A stretch of DNA of 64,000 bases from Monocercomonoides exilis. Its lineage: Eukaryota; Preaxostyla; Oxymonadida; Polymastigidae. The notes below the pieces were generated by a model that saw only the letters and a program-made list of their open reading frames with translations, had not been told where the DNA came from and searched no databases. This document shows, one piece after another, positions 24,601 to 37,741 of the stretch. The translations under genes were made by a program, and so were the position numbers. The stretch's first letter is position 1; each line of letters starts with the position of its first letter. The stretch is from assembly GCA_001643675.2 (NCBI GenBank), contig LSRY02000006.1, forward strand, positions 1,490,501-1,554,500, in the 5' to 3' direction.

Positions 24601-26044
24601 TTTCTCCACTTTGTTCGTTTCTTGACTTTGGTTGCTTACTTTGGCGAGATGCTGTTCGAAGAGGAGCTGATGGTTTGTTTGAAGATGATGTCTTCGGCGC
24701 AGTTTGTGGGCTTTCTTTTTTCTCGCTCTCTTTTTCTTCTTCTGGTTTTTCTGAATGAGATGATTTTTCCTCCTTTAATTCCTCGTTTTCGCCATTTGAA
24801 GTTTCTTTTTTGTCTGCTTCACTCACATTTTCATTGCTGCCATTCGCTTCAGGTGATTTTTGCTCATTTTCATCTTCTTCATCAATTTGTGTGGCAGGAT
24901 CAAGCAACACTTCTTCCAACATGCAGCCGATTGTATCCTTTTCTGTCTCTTCCTTAACTGGTGCAAACTTTTCTATGCTTTGCTTTGTTTGTCCCTCTTT
25001 ACGAAGAGAATTTTTCTTTGTGCCTGTAGTTTTTGAACTTTTCAGCCCAACCGCAGAACTCGATCTCTTTGGAGCTGTTGCTTTGCTGTTCTTTTCCAAT
25101 GACTGTCCTTTATTGTGTTGGTTATGTGATGCAGATGAATCTTTGTGTTCTCTTGTTAACTGCTTTTGAGATGATTGTGAAGCTTTCGCTGGTGTTTGCG
25201 CTGCTGGCGCTCGATTTGAATGGTTGTATCTAATTGCCAATGAGCTTGATGAAGCCCGTTGCTTCGAAGAAGCTGGAAAAGAAACTGTTGCTCTTGATGC
25301 AGGGCGAGAAGATGAACGAGATGCCGTTCCTTTTGCGGCTCCATTGGAACTTGAAGTAGCTGTTCTGTCTTGAGAAGACAATGTTGCACTACTTCCTGTC
25401 ATATCTCTGCTTCTGCGCAATTCAAAAGAAGTTGTTGCGCGCGGCCGTTCTTGAGCTTCGGCTGTCGAAGCCGTGCTTCTTGGAGCACGATGGTACAAAT
25501 CTACGTTGTCGTATTTTACTGGATTCTGTTGCCTGTGAATAAAAGCTTTTTCGATGGCTGCAGGCTCCTTCAGTCGCGAATGAGATGGTCTTCCATAAGT
25601 GTAAACGAGTCTTTCATCTTTTTTTGGGCAGGGCTCAAGGTCTTCGACTTAAAAATATTTAACAATTATGCATGAAATATTTTTGAAAAAGAAATAGCAT
25701 ACTCATTTGACTTTTAACCTTATATTTCAAAGCTTTTCCAGGAATTGAAAGTGCAACAGTTTTACTCAAGGAATATGGCGACTAAAATTCAATAATAAAG
25801 AATTAAAATAAAAATTAAATGAAGGTATAAAATCCATTTTTCAATTCAATCTGAAAACCTTAGTTGCGGAAAAGTTGCTTTTTGTTTCAACTTGTTTTGT
25901 TGAAGATTTCTCTGTTCGTTGGTGAGCAGTTTTCGTTTGAGAATGATTTTGCAAAGGAGAATCAGATGCTGCTCTATCTTCGGTTTCTTTAAGTTCTGAA
26001 TCTTGCTCAATTTCATGAGAATGAAGAGTTTCGGTCTTCATCAT
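21627..26044 (-). CDS. Large Ser/Glu/Lys-rich coiled-coil protein, unrecognised
   Basis: Four exons (26044-25859, 25781-25703, 25647-22927, 22819-21627) join in phase to 1392 aa. The best conserved-looking parts are short. Residues 63-88 hold SPYSLSKTVALSIPGKALKY. The next block has EPCPKKDERLVYTYGRPSHS and KAFIHRQQNPVKYDNVDLY. The bulk of exon 3 is Ser/Thr/Lys-rich and probably disordered. Exon 4 begins WRKPIRDAVWKACYARIDER and continues as a strongly charged coiled coil to about residue 1150, then an acidic disordered tail. There are no membrane segments or catalytic motifs. I do not recognise the family. The two short ordered blocks and the terminal coil suggest a cytoskeleton-associated scaffold, with low certainty. 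Confidence 0.7.
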
Positions 26045-26578
26045 TTTGAAATTGCCAAGAAAAAAATTAAAAAAGCAAATAAAAAATAATTCATTTAAAT
26101 TTTCCCAATAAAATAAAAAGAAAGTACAAAACGAAAAAGCAACACACCGTTGTCATACAACTTAAAATAGTAGCAATTATAAAAAGTTCTTAGTGAACTT
26201 TCTCTCAATACAAATATCAAAAAAACAAAAACATCCAACCATAATAACATTTTTTGAAACACACAATTTTATTTATTTCAATGTTTGATTTTAAAATTAT
26301 TTCTTTTTAAAAAGAATAATATCTTCAATATACGCAAAATTTTTGTGAATCGAATTATCTCATCATATTTCGAAATTTCATTTTTGATTTTGAAATTTAC
26401 ACAAATGATCTGAGTGTCTCAATGTTTTTTAAACTGAAGTGTGATATGCACTTAAAACATAAGCATTGATTATTTTTTTAAAAGCCTGGAAGATATTTCG
26501 AATATTCGATAAAAACAAAAAAAATTCATTTAGGTAGAGAATCTAATGTATGAAGTTTTTATTGCGTGACTATTTCTC
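26045..26578. other. Intergenic stretch, nothing recognised
   Basis: AT-rich gap between the start of the preceding minus-strand gene and the stop of the SND3-like gene. No coding or RNA signal was found. Confidence 0.4.
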
Positions 26579-27325
26579 TTATGGCCTGTATTTTTTAGAT
26601 TTTGATTGAACAGGCCCTTTCTTTTTGCCTCCGCTTCGTGCAGGCGGAATTTTGATTCCTTTTGCCCTTGCTGCGGCAATTGATTTTGCACTTGATGAAG
26701 AAGTAGTTGTCTTTTTAACTGGTTGTTTTGGAATCATGTCCTTCATTTGATCTTTTAGCATTTTTGAAAATTCAGATCCTTCAAATGGGCGTTTTATAGG
26801 TTGTCTCAGAATATGAGCCTTAAATAAATTGCTTTTAAAAAGATTATATGGTCCAAATACGCATTGAAGAATAAGTGACGTAACATTTCCCTTGAAATAA
26901 TACATTGCAAAAGTAAAGCCAAGGGACATTAGCATCGAAAGAATTGATGACTTGAACTGTTCCATGTCATATTCTCTCTTTGACTTAAATCTAATTTTTG
27001 ATTTAGAACCACCTTTTTTCATTCTAAAACAATAATCAAAAAATAAAAATCGCTTCAAATAATGTAAAGATACATTAACAGACTGTTTGGCAAAATTTAA
27101 CATGTTCATTATTCCATCACTTTCATCAATTTGAATGTCTCTATTTTTTGAATCCAACCTACGAATTGATCTGTATATGAAATATTGAACCAGAAGAACA
27201 AATCCTTGTACAAGGCCCAAAACGCCAAAAAGAATATATAAATTGTTTCCACTTTTCCAATCAATTTTTGAAGTGATAAAGGTATTGACAAGAGGATTAA
27301 TGAAAAGGCGAATTACGTTATCCAT
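26579..27325 (-). CDS. SND3/PHO88-like ER membrane protein
   Basis: This is a single open frame of 248 aa. In yeast, PHO88 (SND3) is an ER membrane protein of the SRP-independent targeting route, originally linked to phosphate uptake. Two hydrophobic segments are visible: NLYILFGVLGLVQGFVLLVQ near residue 30 and SILSMLMSLGFTFAMYYF near residue 130. The family's conserved tail appears as AHILRQPIKRPFEGSEF, comparable to the LxKRPF block of PHO88. The N-terminus NVIRLFINPLVN precedes the first segment. The C-terminus is Lys-rich with GGKKKGPVQSKSKKYRP, longer than in yeast. An internal intron near base 27040 is possible but would not keep phase, so one exon is preferred. Confidence 0.75.
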   Translation of the reverse strand: MDNVIRLFINPLVNTFITSKIDWKSGNNLYILFGVLGLVQGFVLLVQYFIYRSIRRLDSKNRDIQIDESDGIMNMLNFAKQSVNVSLHYLKRFLFFDYCFRMKKGGSKSKIRFKSKREYDMEQFKSSILSMLMSLGFTFAMYYFKGNVTSLILQCVFGPYNLFKSNLFKAHILRQPIKRPFEGSEFSKMLKDQMKDMIPKQPVKKTTTSSSSAKSIAAARAKGIKIPPARSGGKKKGPVQSKSKKYRP

Positions 27326-27716
27326 AGAAATTGCAAAACTTCTAAATTAAAGGAAATAAAACGCTGTAGAGCGTGTAAGAAGAAATTTATATTGATCTTT
27401 ACCCATCATCTAAGTAATTTCAAAAATCATCAATGAAAAAGAAAAAAGGCTCCAAGTCATAAAGTTTTAACTAAGAAGTGAAGGTAATTAATATAGCAAA
27501 AGTGATGCTTAATGATCAAAAATAAATGCAAAATCAATCAATAAAGACAATAGAATAATAATTGAAATGATGAAAATTAAACTGAAAAAACGGAAAAAAA
27601 AATGATAACATTCATAAAAAAAAATCTAATTAATAAGTTATATTGTCTGCGTGGTGCATTGGATCATTTGGTTGCAATAGGGATTATTCAACACGGGATC
27701 GAAAGTTGAATTTTTT
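27326..27716. other. Intergenic stretch with tRNA-like relic sequence
   Basis: AT-rich except for about 27650-27716. There, TGGTGCATTGG resembles a tRNA A box and GGGATCGAAA resembles a B box, followed by a T run. Acceptor and D stems do not pair, so a working tRNA is not supported; at most this is a relic. Confidence 0.25.
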
Positions 27717-30700
27717 TCACTCTGTGCTCAGATTATCAGATGAATCTTGTTTTTCTCCTGTGTCTTCACCATTCTCTTCAATCGCTCCATTTCCACTTTC
27801 TTCCGCTTTTCCTTCACCATCCTGTTCTCCTTGTTCTCCTTGTGCCTCCTCCTCCTCCTCCTCCTCCTCCTCCTCGTTTTCTTTCAATGCATCTTTTGCA
27901 TTCTCTTCACTTGGCCTGCTTTCTTCGCTCTGTTTTGCCGTTTCCTGATTCATCTGCTCTTTTTCTCCTTCCTTCGCATTCTCCCTCTGCATCGCCCTCC
28001 TTTTCCTCCTTTCTCTTTCGATCCTTTGCTGCTTCTTCTCCATCTCCTCCTGCTCTTCTTCTTCTTTCTCCTTCGCCTGCCTTTCTTCCTTCATCCGCTT
28101 CAGCTGCTGCTTGCGAAGCTCTGCTTCTTCTCTTTCTTTCTTCAGCCTTTCTCTTTCTTTCTCTTCTTTCTCTTGTTTCTTCTTCCTCTCTTCTTCTCTC
28201 TTCTTCTCCTCATATTCTTCGATTTCCTTCTTCCTTTTCTGGTTTTCTTTCTCCCTTTCCTGCTGCTCCTGCTTCTCCTTCGCTTTCCGCTCTGCCTCTT
28301 TCTTTTTCCTTTCCTCTGCAAGCTCTTCTTGTCTCTTCTTAAACACCTCCAGTTGTTCCTATCAAACAAAAAATTGCGTTGATAAACGAATACCAATGAA
28401 AAATGAATAAAAAATAAATAAAATATTATATAAAGCTCTTTAATCAAAGCAAAAAAAATGAATGAAAGATAATACCTTCAATTCCTTTCTCTTCTTTTCC
28501 TCTTTCGCCCTCAGCTCTTTCTCCTCTCTCTCCTTCTTCCTCTTCTTTTCTTCCTCTTCCATCTTTTTTATTTTATCTTTCGTCTCTTTCTCTTTCAGCC
28601 GTTCATTCAGAAGCATTCGCGCTTCTTCAATCCGCTTTTCTCTCTCTTTCTGCCTTTCCTTCTCTTCTTCTTCTCTTCTCTTCCTTTCCTCTTCTTGTTT
28701 CTGCTTCAGCTGCTGGATATGCCGCTTGTACGCACTCAGCTGGCTCCCCTAAAAAAAAAAAAACATAATTTTTTTCATTTAAATTGAATCAAAAACAATA
28801 CGCAACATTAAGACATAAATAATCAATGTAAATTTTCGATCAAAAACAATAAAATAAAAAGCATTGTTTGATCAAACATTTTGCTCCTCGCTCTTCTTTT
28901 CTGCCTGTTTCGGTGATTTTTTCGTCTTTTTCACCATCCTTTTAACAATTCTCTTTTCAACAACTCCATCTTCATTCTCTTCTTCCACCTCTTCTTCCAC
29001 TTCCTCGAATTCCTCCGCCTCTTTCTCTTCTTCTCTCTTCTTCCTTTTCACAGCCCCCAAAATACTTCCTTGTATCTTGTTCCCTTCCGTCCCTTTCGCC
29101 TTCGCTTTCTTCGCCTCTTCCTCCATCTGCCTCTCTTCTTCCTCTGTCAGCACAATCTCCAGCCCTTCTCTTTGTCTCTGTTCTCTTTCTTCCCACCTCA
29201 TCCTCTCCCTCTCCTTCTTCTCCTTCACTTCCCGATGCCACTGCTCCCTCAACCTCGCCCTTTCATTCTCTTTCTCCCTCTTCTTTTCTTCCTCTCTCCT
29301 TTGTTCTTCTTCTTCTCTCTTCCTCTTCTCTTCTCGCTCCTTCTGCTTCTCGCTCTCTTTCTTCTGCTCGTTCTCTGTGAATCGCTCAACCAGCTTCTTC
29401 CGCTTCTCTTCCAATGCTCTCTTCATCTTCTCGTCCTCTTCCCTCTTCTTCCTCTCCTCTTCTTCTTTCTTCCTCTCTTTCAGTCGGAACTTCAATCGAG
29501 CTTGCTCAATCTCATACGCCCTCTTCTCTTTGAACGAGCTGAATTTCCTTTTTTCTTTCAGCTTCTTCTCTTCCCGCTCCAAATCGTTTTCTTCTCCGTT
29601 TTCGCCGTCTTCTTCCATCCAAAGCAAAATATCATCATCGTCTTCTTCTTCTGTCTCTTCTTCGTCTGCGCTCGTCATCACCTCTTCTCCTTTCAGCCTT
29701 CTTTCTCTTCGCTTCCGCTTCCTCTCCATTCGGAACAGCTCAATCTCTTTCTTTTCCTTTTCGGCCTCTGCCAGCACATTTTCTATCTCATCCTCAATTT
29801 TCGAGATTTTCGCTTTGATTTCATTCTCCTTTGCAACATATTCCATCTCTTCGCTTTCCGTCTCCTTCTTCAGCACTTCCTCTTCCTCTGCCTCTTCTTC
29901 TTCTCTTCTCTTCTCGTATTCTTCCTCTTCTCCTCGTTCTCCTTCGTTCTCTTCTAACTGCGCTTCAATCTGCTTCAGCAGCATTTCCGTCTCTTCGTCC
30001 ACTTCTTCTTCGCCTTCTTCTTCTTCTGGTTTCTCTCCATTCGCTCCTTCTGACCCGTTTTCTTCCTCCTTCTGCTTCTTTTCTGCCTCTCTCTGCTTCA
30101 GAAGCTCTTCCAACTCATTCAATTTCCTCTGCCTTTCCTCTTCATTTGCTCTTCTCTGTGCTCTTCTTTCCTCTGCCTCTTCTTCCCTTCTCTTCGCTCT
30201 TTCTTCTCTTTCTCTGTCCTTCACCTGTTGAAACCTCAAATGTGCTGCTTCTACCCTCCGCAGGTTCTTCTTCTCCTTCCTCTTCTCCATCTCCTTCTTA
30301 AACCTGATCTTCCTCCTGTCCTTCTGATGCACCTGATAATCGCTGTTCAGCTCCCTCTTTCTTTTGTCGTCTTCTTTTTCCTCTTTCTTCATCTGCAGGA
30401 AACGCACTCGCTCGTAATCGCTCTTTGCCTCCAGTCTGGCTTTCTTCAGCTTCGCCCACAAACTGCTCACAACTTCATCCAATCCCCGCTTCCTCGCCTC
30501 TTCTGCCTCTCTCTCTTTCCTCTCCCTCTCTTCCAGCTCTTCCTCGTCTTCTTCTTCCATCTCTCTTTCTCTTTCAATCTCCTCTTCTCTCTTCTCGTCT
30601 TCGTCCATTTCTTCTCCTTCGAACTCCTTCTTTGTGCTTCCGCTTTCTTCATCGGCCGACAAAAGCCACGTCGAAAACGCTCCTCCGCTGAGCCCCAGCG

Positions 30701-31719
30701 ACGTGAACGGGTTTTCGTCTCTTTCCTCTTTCCTCCTTTCGTGCTGCTTCGCCTTCTGCTCTTCGATCTCTGCCTCCCGCTTCTCTGCCAGTTCTGACTG
30801 ATACTCCATCTCATCAATCCCTTTTTGCTCTCTTTCCAACCTCTCTTTCTCCTCCTTCGCTTGCGCTGCTTTCACTTTGGCCTTCTTTCTCTCCATCTTC
30901 TGCCTCTGTGTCAGCTCATCCTCAATCACACCGTCTTCGTCCTCTTCCACTTCGAAGTAGTTGTCATTGTCCCCTTCAACTCCTGCTCCATTCGCCATCG
31001 ACGTGAATGTACTCTCCACATCCAGCTCAGCACAGCCGTTCCACCGCAGCCCATTTCCTGACACATCCTGCAGCCATCTGATCTTCTGAATCGCCCGCGC
31101 CGAAAACTCGTTCTGCGTCGGGTTCAGTTCTGCTTCTGCTTTCTCCTCCAAACGAGCTTCGGTTTCCTTTTCTCTTTCTCTCTTTCTCTCTTTCTTTTCC
31201 TCTCTGAACAGCTTTTCTCTCTCCTTCCACTCGTATTCGCTTCCTTTCATCAGCTCAAACGCTCTTCTTCTGTCTTTCTCCCTCTTCTTCCTGTTCTCCA
31301 TCCTCTCTTTCCTTCTCAGTCTCCGGGCGTCTCTCTGCTTTGCTCCAAGCAGCACAGGCAGCGGAAGCACCATCTTCTGCTGCATGTCACGCAAGCGCTG
31401 GTACAAAAACGAGATGAGAAGAAGAAAACTTCTTTTAATCTCCTTCTTTCTCTCTTCTTTCTCCCGCTCTTTCGCTTTCTCTCTTTCGCGCTTGTTCCTC
31501 TCCTTCTCGCGATGCTGCTGCGCCTGAATGGATTCCTCATTGTACTTCGTGGTTGAAGCAATTGAAGCTTCATTTGAGGCTTGCTCGCCGTTGATTGCGT
31601 TGAGTTTCCTCTGCTTTTCGATGTCTGAGAAAAACACAAACAGATCATTCACCTGCTCTTTCATCTTCAGCAGCACTTGAAGCACATCAAGTTCTGATGT
31701 TGATGAAGAAGAAGAAGAA

Positions 31720-31756
<37 letters not shown>

Positions 31757-34700
31757 GCATATGCTCATCAACAGACTTCCTCATCATCATCGATGCAGCA
31801 GGTGTTGCTTGTGACGTCTGTGCTGGTTTTGAAGAAGAAACAGCAGCAGCACCAGAAGCCAAATCATTTGCCCCTTTCTTCATCCCACTTTTCTCGTGTG
31901 AGTTGATCAGCGTCACGCCAACCGTGACGATCTGATTGATCAAATGGACATACGACTGCTGCGGAACCCAATCGATGTCGCTTCCGCCACTCCACTCGCT
32001 CAGCGGATTCTCCTTCTCTTTCAGCTTCCGCTCTCTCCTCCTCCTCCGCTGCTTGTCTTCTTCGTCTTCGACTTCTGTTTCACTGATGAAGTCTTCTTCA
32101 TCATCGTCGTCTTCTCCATCTTCTTCTCTATTCCTATTCAGTTTTGCCTCTTTTCTTGCTTGTCTCCTCAGCCTCCTTTCTTCCTCTTCCGCCTCGTCCA
32201 TTCTTCTGTCTTCTTCTTCCTCTGTCTCCTTCTGCTTCTTCAGCAGGCTCTCTACAAACGACGAAGAGGAGACGAAGAAGATGAGAGCGTGCTTCACATG
32301 CTCCTGGAAGATGCGTATCACAGACGGCGAGTTTGCAAAGCGCAGAATGAAGAAGGAGAAGATCGAGCACAATGAATGGAATGTGCTGAGTGAGGTGGCA
32401 TATGGCGGGTTTGTGTCGATCTCATCCTCTTCACTTGGTGTGTTTTCATTGTTATTATTATTATTATTATTGGCTGTTAATTGATCCTTAGCAACTTTTG
32501 GCTTTGAAATTTCATTTTCTTCTTTCTCCTCTTTTGCCTCAATTTGTTCAGGGTCTGATGAATCCAATGGCTCTGGTGGCACTTCGGTTTCATCAACAGG
32601 CTGCTCGTTCTGTTGCAAAGATTCAGCATTTGAGGCATTTTGTAGTTGACCACTTTCGTTGGCTTGTTCTTCTAATGATTCAGAAGGTTTCTCTTCTTTC
32701 TGCTCAGTTGTTTGTTCTTCATCTCCTTCTGCTGTCTGACTGTTCTGATTTTCCATCTCATTCGTTTCTTCCTGCGTGTTTGTATTGTCATCGTCTTTTG
32801 TCTCTTCCTCTTTTTCTTCTGCATCAGAATATTCCTTTCTTTCTAATCTTTGGTCATTTGCTTCATTGCTTGTGTGCTCTGTTTCTTTGCCCTCATCAAT
32901 TTGCAATTCTTCTTCCTTTTCCATTTCTTCCTCTTCTCCTTCTTCTTCTTCTTCTTGTGCCTTCTCTTCATTCAACCTCTGCCTCACTTTCTCTTCATCG
33001 TTCTTAATTTCGTCTTCCTCTTTCTTCAGTCTGCTGTGCAGGTCAAACATCAACAGAAATGAACTTATTTCTCGCAGCAGTCCATTCACATCGTTTGTTA
33101 TCCATTGCTTCTCCTTCTTCCTCTTCCTCTCTTCCTCTTTGCCTTTCTCCTTTTCCTTTGTTTTTCTCTCTTTTTCATTCTTTCCATCTTTTCCTTTGTT
33201 CACGTCCTCTTTCTTCTCCATCTTCTCTCCTTCTCCTTCCTCTTCTTTCCCTTCTTCTTCCTTCCATTCTCCTGCATCAATACACCTTCTGCACCCAAAA
33301 CTGCACCCACACTCCGAAACCTTCATCCACCCAGCCTGCGGATCAGCATCTTCCTCGCTCTCATCCACATCTGACTCCGTCTCTTCGCTTTCTGTTCCCT
33401 CACCATTCTCACTCCATTTGTCATTTCTCCTCTCCCGCTCCATGCGACTCACTCGTCCACTCCACGAATCCTCGTCTCGTGTGACTGCTCGCCCATCAGC
33501 CAGCAGAAGAGCACACAGCATATCCACATCGCCCTTTGAGCATATTCCGGAATGCAATCTGCCCACAATATACTTCAAAAACGGTTTTTCCGGCAGAAGC
33601 GGATTAAACGCCGCCAGAGTTAGCGCAGTGAGCGATGTGAGCTCGTCAGCAGAGCTGCGGATGAGAAGGGGAATTTTTGTTGGGGGCGGAAGAGGGGATT
33701 GCAAAGAAGTCAAAACAGAAGACAAGGAAGAAAGGAAAGAGAAAGAGGTGTTGTAGAAAGAGGACGGGGTGGTGGAGATGAGATGGAGGAAGTAGTCTGA
33801 GTGAATTGTGGAGGTGATTCCGAGGAGATAAGGGCACGAGGGAGAGAAGCCAGACGGCTGGATGCGGCAGAGCTGCAGGAGATTGACAGCATATGTCGAC
33901 AAGGCGCGATGTGGGTGAGATGGCTGAAGTGGCTGTGAAGGAGAAGGAGAAGAAGATGATGATGATGATGCAGATGGTGAGTTGAGAGAATTTGACGCGT
34001 CTGTTTGAGAAAGAGACTGTGATTGTGAAGCTCCCAAAAGCGATGTTCTGTTCCCTCTCTTCGTCTTCTGCTGTTTTGTGCCGAAGAACGTGTTCTTTTT
34101 AATCTGCTCTTCGCTCAAATGTCTGAGGAAAGCGAGTGGGGACGTGGTGTCCTGCTTCGACAGCACAAAAAGCAAGAGCCGCAGAAGCAGCACAATTGGC
34201 AGCTGCAGAAGCTCATCGTCGTCTCTTTCGTCGGCCCGGCGGAGCAGCCTCTTCTCGTTCTGCTCGACTCGCTCTCTCTCTTTCTCTGCCACACGCTTCT
34301 TTATCAGCTCCATCTTCCGCTCCTCGTCAAAGCAGTTGTCAACTTTCAGCTGCTGCTTTTGTGTTTCTAATTTTTCGTTTTTCTTTCTTTCTGCTTCTTC
34401 TCTTCTTTCTGCATTCCTCTTCGCTTTCCTCCTTCGCTTCATCTCCGCCCGCACGAGACACAGCTGATTCATCAGCCAGCAGCACTTCATCGACAGCTGG
34501 TGGACAAGCAAAGCACACCAAAAGGAGACCAGCCTGAGGGCGAGGGCGGTGGTGGAGTCAGAGAGGAGGATGGAGGAAGAGCAGTGGACTGTGGCGATGG
34601 TGGTGATGGTGGTGAGCTTGGTGAGTTGGCGGGCGGTTGCCTTGGAGGATGAAGTGAGGGCGAATGAAGTGGTTGATGATGAAGAAGGTGAAGAGGAGGA

Positions 34701-37545
34701 AGAAGAGAAGAAGGAAGAGCCAGAAGGAGAGTTCTGGTTGATCTTCATAGATTTTGTGGTTGGTGGTGTGTAAAGTGAGTTGACAGCAGCTTCGACGATT
34801 TTGTGTGCCAATTGTATAGTCCGGGTGAGCATTGCAAAAACAGCACTCATTGTTTCATTGGAGCGGAAGAAGAACGACGGGAAGAGGCCGAATGCTCTCA
34901 GGAGGAACGAGAGAGAAGCAGAGAGAGAGGAAAAGGCGTCAAACAGAAGAGAAGAAGAAGCAAGGAGAATGGAAGTGAAGGCAGGCGAGGCAAAAGAAGA
35001 GCGGGTGAATGAGACTGATGAGTAGGATGAGGAAGCAGATGCTCCATTTCCTTCGGCAGAGGCAGCAGAAGATGATTGAGCATTCAGTTGGGCAACTAAG
35101 TTTGCTGGTGGAGTGACTGAAAAAAGAGAAGAGATGGTCGATGAGACAAAGGGCACCTGCTGCAACAGCACAGTCAGATCGCTTTCGCCCTTTCTGAGGC
35201 AGAACTGGATCATCGACTCCAAGTGCGAGTTTTCTGTTGAGGATGATGATGATGATGATGATGCAGGCAATACACAGCTCCCGGCAGACGAAAACTGCCC
35301 TTCGACATTTTGTCCTGTGCAGTCAAAAGGAGACGCGTTGTTCATTTCTTCGGCTTGCCGCTCTTCTTTCTCTTCGATCCGGTCCTGCTCTTCCATCTCT
35401 GCGTCTTCCATCGCCTCGGCCTCGTCTGCAAGTTCCTCCTCGTTCTCTTCGGCTTCTCTGTCCTCGTCATATTCATTGCGCCTGCCAACATTGGCACGCC
35501 CCGCCAGCCTCATGTCAGCCTTCATCTTCTCCCTCGCCTCTCGTCGCATCCTCCGCTCTTCGCCCCGCAGCTCCCGCTCTTTCTTCCTCTCTTCCCTCGC
35601 TTTCCTCCTCTCTTCTCTCTCCAGCTGCTTCTGCTGCAGCATCTCCCTCTTCTTCCTCTGCTCATACTGTGCGTTGGGGTCTGTACCGATATAGGACTCG
35701 TTCCAGCCACACACAGAACACGCTGCCATCACTCCTTCGTTGAGGGCAATCAAAGCAGAAGACACGGTGGATGAGGAAGAGAGAGAGGGCACTTGGATCG
35801 GAGGGACATGTATGGGCTGGTGGCGAAGTGAAGGAGATTGTGATGAAGAAGAGGCAGAAGAAGAAGATGTGGATGAAGAGGAGTTTTTTGTGTTTGTGTG
35901 ATTGTGTGAAGGAGATGACATTGGAGATGCAGCAGCAGAAGCAGCACCAGAACGAGTTGGTTTGGTTGATTCATTACCACTTTCAAACACAGCCATCTTC
36001 CTGTTGATGTAGTTCAGAAGTGCAGAAAATGAGTGTGAAGCAGCAAACCGCGATGCGTGAGATGAGAGTGGTGTGGAGAAAAGTGCCTGTCGTGGGGCAA
36101 TTGCTGATGATTGTTGATTGGAATCTTCTTGGTTAGAAGAGACGCTGCTTCTCATCTGTTCTGCTCCACTAGGAGTTGAAGAGGCAGGTGTTGCTGCTGC
36201 AGCGACAGACGATGAGAGATAGATAAACGCCGAGTCAAACAGCACGTCTTTGATGCGGAGCTTGGCGACAGTTGCGAGGAGGGAGCACAGGGCAAAAGCT
36301 GCTGCTGGGTGCCGATCCAGCTGATAGACAAGAATTGAAAAGGCAGACGAAGACGAGTGAATGAGTTGTGGAATGACTTCTTGTCGGGAGTTTTGAGCTT
36401 TACGGGCGTTATGTTCGGGCTGGACTTCATCAGAAGATTGAGAGGCAGCATTTTTGTCTTCGGCTTTATTCAGAGGAACTTTGACCAAAGGAGCGAAGGT
36501 TATAAGTGACTCTGTTGATGAGGTGCTCGGATACCCAGGCCCCACCGGAAGTAATGGACACTTCTCAAAATCAACTCCAGTAAACCACATCCACACAACA
36601 GATGTTAGCTCCTGGCAAGGGTTGTATATGGTTGGATATTGCGATCCCATCGATCCATTCGCATACACCGATTCAACCGAATACACCATGTTAATAAGAC
36701 TGCGAATTGTGTTTGCAGCAACTATAATCAAATCATCGTTGCAACATCCGAGTCCAAAAGTTAATATTTGAAGTATAAATGAAAAAGATGGTGGATCTTC
36801 ACGTGCAAGCGCAACGATTAATGATTGATAAGATCTCACCAAATCATAGAATTTCAATGCTTTCGACAAATTTTGTTCTTTTGATGCTTTAACAAACATC
36901 AATTGTAACTGTTCTTGTTTTGTTGAGAGAAGAGCAACAATTTCTCTTGAACGAAGCGAAAAACTGTTTTCTAACATCAAAACAAGTAGATCCAAACAAG
37001 TTTTTGCACGAGCGATAACGTTTTCTTCCAAAACCGGACCATCAACATATCTCAGTGAATAAGGTGATGACAATATTTTCAATGGACGATATCTTCTTCG
37101 ATTTGTTTGTAAATTGAATATCTCTTCAAGCAAGTTCACAACTGTTTCTTCTTCTAAATATTTTAAAAAATTAAAATTTTTGTTAATAAATATCGCTCAT
37201 AATATAATGTTGCAAACGAGAGTTAGATATTTCATCTCTCATGGCTTCATTAAAAGGAATTGACAAAAAATAAAAAACAGGTGCCAGATTTGAATAGTTC
37301 GCTCTTATGGCAACTCGGGCTTGGCTATTTATAATTTTTGTTTTCAGTAATTGAGCTTGTATATCTTTGTACTTCACGACTCTCGAAAGTTTTTGAAGCA
37401 AATCATACATCAAAACCCCATTCTGAAAAGCAAGTGAAGTTTCCACATCTAAAATTATTGTATCCTTTTCTTGTAAATTAATCTCACCTGATACCGGGAT
37501 TTCAAGTTTTTTGAGCCAATCAAAAACCTTTTTTTTAATTATCAT
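27717..37545 (-). CDS. Giant coiled-coil protein with possible CH-like N-terminus (about 3172 aa)
   Basis: Four exons (37545-37218, 37153-28878, 28748-28476, 28358-27717) keep phase and give about 3172 aa. Exon 1 shows VFDWLKKLEIP, LAFQNGVLMYDLLQKLSRV and APVFYFLSIPFNEAMRDE, a pattern suggestive of a calponin-homology fold. Residues about 110-330 are helical and ordered, including ARAKTCLDLLVLMLENSF and ILQILTFGLGCCNDDLIIVA. The middle alternates Ser-rich tracts, a possible Cys cluster near base 33295 (CGCSFGCRRC) and globular stretches. The last 1500 residues are almost pure Glu/Lys/Arg coiled coil. No family is recognised. The size, possible CH domain and coils suggest a cytoskeletal or flagellar scaffold. 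The start may lie further upstream: an in-frame Met at 37632 would add 29 residues. Confidence 0.7.
31697..31757. repeat. (ATG)n/(CAT)n microsatellite within the giant gene
   Basis: A tandem GATGAT run encodes a poly-Ser tract on the minus strand inside exon 2 of the giant coiled-coil gene. Its length probably varies between strains. Confidence 0.8.
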
Positions 37546-37741
37546 CAAAATATAAAAAAACTGCTTGTGATCAAAAACATAATATAATCTATTTCTTGTA
37601 AAATAGTTGTTTATTGAATTAATAAGAAACAATCTAACTAATGATTAATTAATAAAACTTTTCACGTGTTTTTTCAAAGTAAGTATTATGTACAGGATTT
37701 GATCTATTTTGCACTTTTCTTTCACAAAACCGAAGGTGAAG

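Noticed and set aside
27020-27080. Possible intron within the SND3/PHO88-like gene
   Set aside because: Candidate GT and AG sites would shift the frame, while the unspliced frame is open through the whole gene.
27650-27716. Possible tRNA (A-box-like TGGTGCATTGG, B-box-like GGGATCGAAA, T-run end, loop TTGCAAT)
   Set aside because: The acceptor, D and anticodon stems do not pair, so it cannot fold as a working tRNA. Noted only as a relic.
31936-32484. Ser/Phe-rich plus-strand ORFs across 28860-36500
   Set aside because: These are shadows of the Glu/Lys/Arg-rich minus-strand giant gene, whose codons read as Ser/Leu/Phe in antisense.
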